Source: Lachnospiraceae bacterium (GTDB lineage: Bacteria > Bacillota > Clostridia > Lachnospirales > Lachnospiraceae). Taken from it: 64,000 nt of DNA. The stretch spans positions 62,001-126,000 of the forward strand of contig JAFSDJ010000087.1 of the NCBI GenBank assembly GCA_017436305.1. Direction: 5' to 3'. Every line of letters begins with the position of its first letter. The stretch's first letter is position 1. Below are positions 15,961-21,430 of this stretch, one piece after another. The notes beneath the pieces were generated by a model. It did not search any database and was not told where the DNA came from. It saw nothing but the letters and a program-made list of their open reading frames with translations. Both the position numbers and the translations under genes were made by a program.

Positions 15961-16208
15961 TGATAGTGTTTACCTACCCTATTTGTAATGTAGCAGATGA
16001 AAATATTTTTCAGAAACAGTGTATGGCAATTGAAAAGTATCTGAACCCTTTGGAGAAAGGGACACTTATAGAAGATGTAGACGGTTCAAAAATACAGTCT
16101 TATACATTTGGAAAACACAAAGTAACAGTCAAAAACAGCATGTATACAAATGAGGTGTATGTTGAGAGCGACATTGATATAAAACCTTATTTTGCAAAGA
16201 ATTCATAG
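15960..16208 (+). CDS. Small protein, possible immunity partner of the capsid-toxin tail
   Basis: An 82-residue protein whose ATG overlaps the stop of the minor capsid gene. It is A/T-rich like the 3' end of that gene. MIVFTYPICNVADENIFQKQ and a YTFGKHKVTVKNSMYTNEVYVE strand-rich part suggest a small alpha/beta protein. It replaces nothing known in the morphogenesis order, so cargo status is likely. Immunity to the fused toxin-like domain is an inference from position only. Confidence 0.45.
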   Translation: MIVFTYPICNVADENIFQKQCMAIEKYLNPLEKGTLIEDVDGSKIQSYTFGKHKVTVKNSMYTNEVYVESDIDIKPYFAKNS

Positions 16209-16256
16209 GTGCTTTTTTAGTATGGTTAGCGATATGAAGAAAGAGTAATTTTATTC

Positions 16257-16285
16257 TTGCAAATTATTTACTTGTGATTTATAAT
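16257..16285 (+). promoter_or_regulatory. Sigma-A promoter inside the late operon
   Basis: TTGCAA (16257-16262), 17-nt spacer, perfect TATAAT (16280-16285). It would start transcription near 16292, just before the 44-codon gene and the tRNA. A strong constitutive-type promoter within a phage late operon is unusual. Confidence 0.75.
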
Positions 16286-16309
16286 GTGAGCATGAACAGG
16301 GGAATAAGT

Positions 16310-16444
16310 ATGGAGACGGCTGATAAAAAAGTCATGGAGGCTATTTGGAAAATAGTCAATCGAGGCGGCAACGCAGAGGTAAAACGAAAGAAAGACGGTA
16401 CCCTGGTTGTCTATGAGGTTAAAAAGAATATAGTCGCATCATGA
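16310..16444 (+). CDS. 44-residue conserved phage protein
   Basis: ATG 16310 follows AGGGGAATAAGT. The product, METADKKVMEAIWKIVNRGG then EVKRKKDGTLVVYEVKKNI, belongs to a small family often found between minor capsid and scaffold genes of clostridial phages. It lies directly behind the sigma-A promoter, so it may be expressed in the lysogen. A terminator follows 23 nt after its stop. Function unknown. Confidence 0.6.
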   Translation: METADKKVMEAIWKIVNRGGNAEVKRKKDGTLVVYEVKKNIVAS

Positions 16445-16467
16445 AGTGGCATGATGTTAGAGCTAAT

Positions 16468-16511
16468 AGGAGCTGGTATGTAAAAATTTTTTGCATGCTA
16501 GCTCCTTTTTA
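16468..16511 (+). terminator. Intrinsic terminator between the small gene and the tRNA
   Basis: aggagctggtatg (16468-16480) pairs with catgctagctcct (16494-16506) over 13 positions with two G-U pairs, followed by TTTTTAT. It would end transcripts from the promoter at 16257, so tRNA expression must come from readthrough or another promoter. Confidence 0.7.
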
Positions 16512-16591
16512 TTTGGCTGTTATCCAACATAAACCAATGTTCATATTCCTAGTTTCCTTAAATTGACCGTCAAATCCTAGAGGCGGTCTCA

Positions 16592-16662
16592 GGCGGATTA
16601 GTGTAATGGTAGCACGTCAGTCTCCTTAGCTGATAGTGGGGGCTCAATTCCCTCATCCGCAA
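16592..16662 (+). tRNA. tRNA with anticodon CCU and mismatched 1:72 position (initiator-like)
   Basis: A complete cloverleaf. Acceptor 16592-16598 with 16655-16661 has six pairs plus a G1 x A72 mismatch. D stem GTGT/GCAC (16601-16604, 16612-16615). Anticodon stem 16617-16621 with 16629-16633 (last pair U-G). Loop CTCCTTA with anticodon CCT at 16624-16626. T stem GGGGG/CCCTC and loop CTCAATT. Discriminator A at 16662; CCA is not encoded. CCU reads AGG. A non-paired 1:72 is the main formylation determinant of bacterial initiator tRNAs, but the three G-C anticodon-stem pairs of initiators are absent and U37 is odd. It lies among late genes, several of which have AGG at their starts. Confidence 0.82.
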
Positions 16663-16712
16663 TTCCCATATCGCAGAAAGTGCGATTAAATAAATTATTT
16701 TAGGAGGACATT

Positions 16713-17315
16713 ATGAAGAATATATTTGAAATCATGAAAGAGTACGGTCTTGAAGTGCCGGAAGACAAAAAGAAAGAATTTGAGAAAGTGGTTCTAGATA
16801 ATTATAAGACCGTAACAGACTACGACAACCAAACCGAGAAGCTGAATAAGGCAAATGATACTATCAAGGCAAACGATATTGCTATTGAAAATTTGAAAAA
16901 AGACTTGGAAGGCTTCAAAGATGTGGATGTGACTGCTCTAAATCAACGCATTTCTGATTTAGAAAAAGAGAAAGAGACAATAAAACAGGATTATGACAAT
17001 AAGATTGCAGAGCGTGATTTCAACGACATTCTGAAAGATGCAATTTCTTCTGCAAAAGGCAAAAATGCAAAAGCAATTACCGCTTTGCTTGACATGGAGA
17101 CCTTAAAGGCTTCAAAGAACCAGAAAGAGGATATAGCCGCAGCACTTAGAACCTTATCAGAGGCAGAGGATAGTAAAATGTTATTTGGAGAACCTGAACC
17201 GGATGAAGTCGGAGAGGGCAATCCAATTGGAGCCGTAAAAAAAGGTGGAAATCAAAGTGACGATGCTGCTATGCGTGCAGCAATGGGATTGCCACCGGTA
17301 CAAGAACAGAAATAG
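16713..17315 (+). CDS. Phage scaffolding protein (GP20-like)
   Basis: A 200-residue protein preceded by TTAGGAGGACATT. It is almost entirely helical, with a long coiled coil (about residues 40-105: NKANDTIKAND, LNQRISDLEKEKETIKQDY) and a Gly/Pro-rich C-terminus (EPEPDEVGEGNPIG). This is the usual layout of GP20-type scaffolds, which guide capsid assembly and leave before maturation. The position directly before the capsid gene agrees. Confidence 0.85.
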   Translation: MKNIFEIMKEYGLEVPEDKKKEFEKVVLDNYKTVTDYDNQTEKLNKANDTIKANDIAIENLKKDLEGFKDVDVTALNQRISDLEKEKETIKQDYDNKIAERDFNDILKDAISSAKGKNAKAITALLDMETLKASKNQKEDIAAALRTLSEAEDSKMLFGEPEPDEVGEGNPIGAVKKGGNQSDDAAMRAAMGLPPVQEQK

Positions 17316-17327
17316 GAGGAAAAATAA

Positions 17328-18197
17328 ATGTCTAATACAATTGCTTTAGCTAAAAATTACACAAGTCTGTTAGATGAGGTGTACAGAAGCGCTTCAGTAA
17401 CAGCGGATTTAACATCAGATCCAAAACTGTCACGAGCAGGTGCTAATGCAAATGAGATTATTTATCCGCAGATTACAGTAAGCGGTCTGGGAGAGTATGA
17501 TCGTAACACCGGATATACCACAGGAGCAGTTGACCTGAAATGGAAGACAGCCACGTTTAATTATGACAGAGGCACAAGAATCTCTGTAGATGTAATGGAT
17601 AATGAGGAATCCAGAAACTTAGCATTTGGAATGGCTGGGGCTACCCTTATGCGTGAGAAGGTTGCACCAGAAGCAGACGCTTTTACTTTTGCGACATTAG
17701 CCGCATTAGAGAACATTTCTAAGGCTACTGGAACAATTGAAAATGCGATACAGTTTTTAGACGCATTGCTCACTGCATGGTCTAAGATGGATGAGGACGA
17801 AGTTCCACAGGAAAACCGTATTCTTTACGCTACAGCTACCATGTTGAATAGCGTAATGGCACTGGATACCACCAAATCAAGAGAAATTCTCGGCAAGTTC
17901 GCAATTAAGAAGGTCGTACCTCAAGCAAGATTCTACACTGCAATTGACATGCTGGACGGCAAAACTCCCGGTGAGGAAGCAGGTCATTATCAGAAAGCAG
18001 AATCTGGTGCGGACATCAACTTTATGATTGTACATAAGCCGGCAATCATCAAATTTGATAAACACACAGTTAGTAATATTATTCCGGCAGCATCCAATTC
18101 GAATGCAGATGCAGATATTGTTAAATATCGCAAATATGGTATCGTGGACGGATATGCTAACAAACGTGCCGGTATTTATTTGAACAGTAAAGCGTAG
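17328..18197 (+). CDS. Major capsid protein
   Basis: A 289-residue protein with strong AGGAGGAAAAATA site. The pattern YPQITVSGLGEYDRNTGYTTG, then RGTRISVDVMDNEESRNLAFG and a long helix, followed by a domain ending in YGIVDGYANKRAGIYLNSK, matches HK97-fold major capsid proteins of clostridial siphoviruses. It uses an ordinary ATG, unlike several neighbours, which matters when judging the AGG starts. Confidence 0.85.
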   Translation: MSNTIALAKNYTSLLDEVYRSASVTADLTSDPKLSRAGANANEIIYPQITVSGLGEYDRNTGYTTGAVDLKWKTATFNYDRGTRISVDVMDNEESRNLAFGMAGATLMREKVAPEADAFTFATLAALENISKATGTIENAIQFLDALLTAWSKMDEDEVPQENRILYATATMLNSVMALDTTKSREILGKFAIKKVVPQARFYTAIDMLDGKTPGEEAGHYQKAESGADINFMIVHKPAIIKFDKHTVSNIIPAASNSNADADIVKYRKYGIVDGYANKRAGIYLNSKA

Positions 18198-18207
18198 GAG
18201 GTAGCAT

Positions 18208-18426
18208 ATGAGAACAGTAGGAGTAGGTGCTAAAAAGAAATCCAATGAACTGGATGAGTTAAAAAAAGCAAATAGTGAGTTAGAGGCGAAGCTTGCCGAG
18301 GCCATAGCATATGCCGAAGCCAGAGACAAGCAAATTGAGGAGTTAGAGGCGAAGCTTGCAAAACAGGAGAAAGCAGCTAAGCCCTCAAAGTCTGAAGAAA
18401 AGAAAGAAGCAGCAACAGAGAAATAG
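18208..18426 (+). CDS. Short coiled-coil protein with internal repeat
   Basis: A 72-residue protein after AGGAGGTAGCAT. A heptad coiled coil is built from two ELEAKLA units; at DNA level a 20-nt exact repeat occurs at 18277-18296 and 18340-18359. The end is Lys/Ala/Glu-rich. Short proteins of this kind often follow capsid genes and may decorate or bridge head components, but the role is unknown. Confidence 0.55.
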   Translation: MRTVGVGAKKKSNELDELKKANSELEAKLAEAIAYAEARDKQIEELEAKLAKQEKAAKPSKSEEKKEAATEK

Positions 18427-18446
18427 GAATGGAGGGGAGTTTGTAA

Positions 18447-18806
18447 ATGCCACAGATTGTAGATTGGGAGTATTACAGCTCCCTTTTCTCAAAGGTTCCG
18501 GAAGCAGAATTTAATAAAGCGGAGTGCCTGGCAGAAAAAGAAGTAATGCGCGTGATTGGTCCCATCCGTTGGGCTAATATCACGGAAGATACTTTTGGAT
18601 ATGAGCAGTTAAAGGACTGTATCTGTAATGTCATTGATAAAATGACCGAAGATAATAAGTCAGGCAAAGGAAAAGGAGTTTCTTCCGTCAATAATGATGG
18701 ATATTCCGTCAGTTATGTAGTACAGACAGAAGAACAGCTAAGAAGCGAATTGCAGAGTTCAATCAAGAACTGGTTGAGCGGAACAGGATTGGTAGGTGCA
18801 TACTGA
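18447..18806 (+). CDS. Head-tail connector protein (gp6-like)
   Basis: A 119-residue protein after GGAGGGGAGTTTG. EYYSSLFSKVPEAEFNKAECLAEKEV at the start and a helical ring-forming fold fit DNA-packaging/connector proteins of the HK97 gp6 type, which bind below the portal. It is in the expected place after the capsid gene. Its TGA shares its A with the AGG at 18806 (TGAGG), exactly the position where a TGATG overlap would be expected. Confidence 0.75.
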   Translation: MPQIVDWEYYSSLFSKVPEAEFNKAECLAEKEVMRVIGPIRWANITEDTFGYEQLKDCICNVIDKMTEDNKSGKGKGVSSVNNDGYSVSYVVQTEEQLRSELQSSIKNWLSGTGLVGAY

Positions 18807-19171
18807 GGGAACCATTTAACGATACAGTCACAATCTACAACAAAATAACAGATACCAACTGGAGCAGAACTGTTGTGGATGGAGTGCAATGGACAGATAA
18901 AACGGAGAAACAAAATAACAACGGTAAAATCAGTATAGCCCGCTACGCTTCTATTACCTTCCCGGAAGGCACTTATGAAGGCTTACTGCTAAATACATCA
19001 AATGAAGAAGATTGTATCGTATTTGGGGCTGTTGAGGACGTTGTGGAGGGTGTAAAAGGTAAACGTATTTCCGACCTAATGAAAAAATACCCAAAATCAG
19101 GTCTCATCAAGTCGGTTAATGATAACACAAACCGGGAGTTTTTAAAGAATATTAAGGTGGTGGTTGCGTAA
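18806..19171 (+). CDS. Head-tail adaptor / minor capsid protein, apparent AGG start
   Basis: A 121-residue protein. Reading from AGG 18806 gives EPFNDTVTIYNKITDTNW, the family N-terminus, followed by GVQWTDKTEK and ARYASITFPEGTYEG. The first ATG/GTG/TTG in frame is GTG 18875, losing 23 residues; a CTG lies one codon before the AGG. TAGGTG precedes it. The gene end shares one base with the next AGG. It belongs to the minor capsid proteins that close the head after packaging. Confidence 0.75.
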   Translation, partial: REPFNDTVTIYNKITDTNWSRTVVDGVQWTDKTEKQNNNGKISIARYASITFPEGTYEGLLLNTSNEEDCIVFGAVEDVVEGVKGKRISDLMKKYPKSGLIKSVNDNTNREFLKNIKVVVA

Positions 19172-19581
19172 GGGCTGGAATACATGAATATACGACCCCA
19201 AAAGGGGAGTTTTACGAAACCAAGTTAGAAAATGGAAAGATAACGTTTGGAATTAGATGGAATCCGGAATTCGGTCCTAAATTATCGAAAACATTAAATT
19301 CCGCTCAAGAATTTGTTGATACAGAATGTTTGAGACGTTGCGAAGACAATGTTCCACAAGATGCTAACATATTGATTGAAAGTGGGATATTAAACACACA
19401 AATCGGAAGCGGAGAAGTAAAGTATCGGACTCCATATGCTAGGCGTTGGTATTATATGCCTGCTAAGTTTAAAGAAGCTCCCAAACGTGGGAATTACTGG
19501 TTTAAAAGGATGGTTTCCGAAAATAGAGAGCAAATTTTAAAAGGTGCCCAAAGAATAATCAAACAACAAATGGGAGGATAA
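19171..19581 (+). CDS. HK97 gp10-like / minor capsid protein, apparent AGG start
   Basis: A 136-residue protein of the head-tail joining set. From AGG 19171 it reads AGIHEYTTPKGEFYETKL, FGIRWNPEFGPKLSK and FVDTECLRRCEDNVP, all family-typical. The first ATG/GTG/TTG in frame is TTG 19330, which would remove 53 residues including the whole first domain. AAGGTGGTGG lies 10 nt upstream and the previous TAA overlaps it as TAAGG. This is one of the clearest cases for AGG initiation in the window. Confidence 0.78.
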   Translation, partial: RAGIHEYTTPKGEFYETKLENGKITFGIRWNPEFGPKLSKTLNSAQEFVDTECLRRCEDNVPQDANILIESGILNTQIGSGEVKYRTPYARRWYYMPAKFKEAPKRGNYWFKRMVSENREQILKGAQRIIKQQMGG

Positions 19582-19582
19582 C

Positions 19583-19996
19583 ATGACTATTTCAAAATAC
19601 ATAGTAGATTTTTTAAAAGAAGTATGTGGAATCGAAATAGAGACCAATCACGTAAAAGATGGCTCGGACCAGTACGGTCTTTTCAAATCTCCTACACGAG
19701 ATGTAAAAGAAAACATTGACCCAAGCTATCAGATTACAGAATACTACCAGTTCTTGGCAAGGCTCGATTCTTTATCTGACAGCGAAAGAAAAGAAGCGGA
19801 CGAAGTCCTTGAAGATTTAACATATAAACTGGATGATTATAAAATTAATTATCATTATCCGGACATAGATAAAAACAGAAGAGTAACAGATATTACAGTA
19901 ACAGGCTGTCCATATCCAATGGAAGCAGATGAACAGAACACAATGTATCAGATGTCGTTATCTATAACTTATTCACGAGAAAGAGAGGTTTTATAA
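19583..19996 (+). CDS. Tail completion / tail terminator-like protein
   Basis: A 137-residue protein preceded by GGGAGGATAAC and beginning at ATG one base after the previous gene. ISKYIVDFLKEVCGIEIETN at the start and a beta-rich end (VTGCPYPMEADEQNTMYQMSLSI) fit the small proteins that cap the tail tube. The assignment rests on order and general shape. Its TAA is followed at once by the AGG of the next gene. Confidence 0.6.
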   Translation: MTISKYIVDFLKEVCGIEIETNHVKDGSDQYGLFKSPTRDVKENIDPSYQITEYYQFLARLDSLSDSERKEADEVLEDLTYKLDDYKINYHYPDIDKNRRVTDITVTGCPYPMEADEQNTMYQMSLSITYSREREVL

Positions 19997-20476
19997 AGGG
20001 AAAGACTGAAAAAATTTAAAACAATTCCATTTTTGAATATCAAAGATACAGACACGCCGCAGTGGGCAAGGATTGGTAAATCTACAATATTTGATTTATT
20101 AGTAAATGCGCAGACAGAGGAAAATGATTTTATTGAGGATGAGATGCCAACCACGGAAGTAATATCCTATAAGCCGTCATTAGCACAGGAACTGCAGTGT
20201 AATAAAGGAGATGCGGCTTTTGATTATTTGTATGATATGTTCTACAACCTTCCAACAGGCGAAGATGTAAAAAAGAACCTTCTTATTGTTTTTGCCGGTA
20301 ATCAGGGTACGGATGACGCACCGGAATTTAGAGCATGGAGTACGACTTCTACTTTAACTTTGGAACATCTTAATACTGTAGAAGAAAAGATTTATTTCAG
20401 CTTCAACATCAACAAAATCACACGTGGCACAGTCACTATAACAGACGGGAAACCGACATTTACAGGAACAGAGTAA
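19997..20476 (+). CDS. Tail tube protein-like, apparent AGG start
   Basis: A 159-residue protein in the major tail protein position. From AGG 19997 it reads ERLKKFKTIPFLNIKDTDTP; the first ordinary start, TTG 20033, would drop 12 residues. AGAGAGG lies 8 nt before the AGG. The strand-rich body (EVISYKPSLAQELQCNKGD, EFRAWSTTSTLTLEHLN, KITRGTVTITDGKPTF) fits a tail tube subunit with an immunoglobulin-like or tube fold. Confidence 0.68.
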   Translation, partial: RERLKKFKTIPFLNIKDTDTPQWARIGKSTIFDLLVNAQTEENDFIEDEMPTTEVISYKPSLAQELQCNKGDAAFDYLYDMFYNLPTGEDVKKNLLIVFAGNQGTDDAPEFRAWSTTSTLTLEHLNTVEEKIYFSFNINKITRGTVTITDGKPTFTGTE

Positions 20477-20492
20477 CAGGAGGATGTAAAGA

Positions 20493-20882
20493 ATGGTATA
20501 TACAATTATTGTTAATAACAGAAGCTATGACCTGCCAAAGAAAACATTGGCCTTAGCAGAAAAACTGGATAGTGTTTTAAAGGTGGATTCGGTAAAAGGA
20601 TATACCGTAAGACAGAAATACCAGAAGCTTCACGATTTTATGAAGGAACTGGTGGGAGAGGATAATGCAGCAGAAATGTTTGGCAGCGAAGACCTGTCAG
20701 AGATTGATTTGTCAGAGCTTACACTGGCAGTGAGAAAGGTAGTAGATGCCTATGACAAGCCGGTAGCTGACTACTCTATGGAGAAGAACAGAGAAAAAAT
20801 TGAAAGTCTCCCGATTGAAAAGCTTATCTCTGTAACGAAAGCGGCACAAGCAGTTTCAAACGCAGAGATGATGAAAAAATGA
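20493..20882 (+). CDS. Tail assembly chaperone-like protein
   Basis: A 129-residue helical protein after CAGGAGGATG. It lies between the tail tube gene and the Gp15 gene, where siphoviruses encode the first tail assembly chaperone. It begins with a short beta hairpin (YTIIVNNRSYDLPKK), then helices. It overlaps the Gp15 gene by 4 nt. In many phages the two chaperones are made by frameshifting; here they are separate coupled genes. Confidence 0.65.
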   Translation: MVYTIIVNNRSYDLPKKTLALAEKLDSVLKVDSVKGYTVRQKYQKLHDFMKELVGEDNAAEMFGSEDLSEIDLSELTLAVRKVVDAYDKPVADYSMEKNREKIESLPIEKLISVTKAAQAVSNAEMMKK

Positions 20883-21415
20883 TGGACTTGACAAAAAAAG
20901 CCTTGCCAAATGTCATTGAGATAGATGGCAGGGCTTATTCTATATACACAGACTTCAGACTCTGGATGCGGTTTGAAATAGAAGTAGGGAAGTTAAAAAA
21001 AGGTCAGAAGATGGATGTATCGTATCTTTTTAAAAATGAGATACCTGACAGAGTATCTTTGGAGAATTTACTAACCTTCAGCAGACCGTATTCGCCACTT
21101 CCAAGAAGCACAGGCGGTTCTGGTGAAATCGTATTTGATTATGAGTTAGACGCTGATTACATATATGCTGCCTTTTTAGGACAGTATGGCATAGATTTAA
21201 TGGAAATTGAAGAATTGCACTGGTACAAATTCTTAGCATTGTTTAAAGGCTTAAATGGCAGTAGCAAACTTGCAGAAATAATGTCCTACAGGTGCTATAC
21301 GAAAACTAAAGACGTATCGGACCAGTATGAGAAGTTGAAGTATGCATGGCGAATTGAAAGAGTCGAGCCGGAGGATGAAGAAGAAATACAGAAATTTAGT
21401 GATTTATTTTATTAA
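20879..21415 (+). CDS. Gp15-family bacteriophage protein (second tail chaperone)
   Basis: A 178-residue protein of the Gp15 family. IEIDGRAYSIYTDFRLWMRFE at the start and the YIYAAFLGQYGIDLMEI...LHWYKFLALFKGL core with a final YRCYTK segment are characteristic. These proteins precede the tape measure gene and are thought to help tail assembly. There are two consecutive ATG codons (20879, 20882); the stop of the previous gene overlaps them. Confidence 0.8.
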   Translation: MMDLTKKALPNVIEIDGRAYSIYTDFRLWMRFEIEVGKLKKGQKMDVSYLFKNEIPDRVSLENLLTFSRPYSPLPRSTGGSGEIVFDYELDADYIYAAFLGQYGIDLMEIEELHWYKFLALFKGLNGSSKLAEIMSYRCYTKTKDVSDQYEKLKYAWRIERVEPEDEEEIQKFSDLFY

Positions 21416-21430
21416 GTGAGGGAATAACGA

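Noticed and set aside
16592-16662. Treating the tRNA as a plain Arg tRNA for rare codons only
   Set aside because: Not excluded, but the 1:72 mismatch and the presence of AGG at seven start sites in the same module make that explanation incomplete; kept as the main alternative.
18277-18359. Repeats at 18277/18340 and 61813/61833 as a CRISPR array
   Set aside because: Only two units each, inside a coiled-coil gene in one case and directly abutting without spacers in the other.
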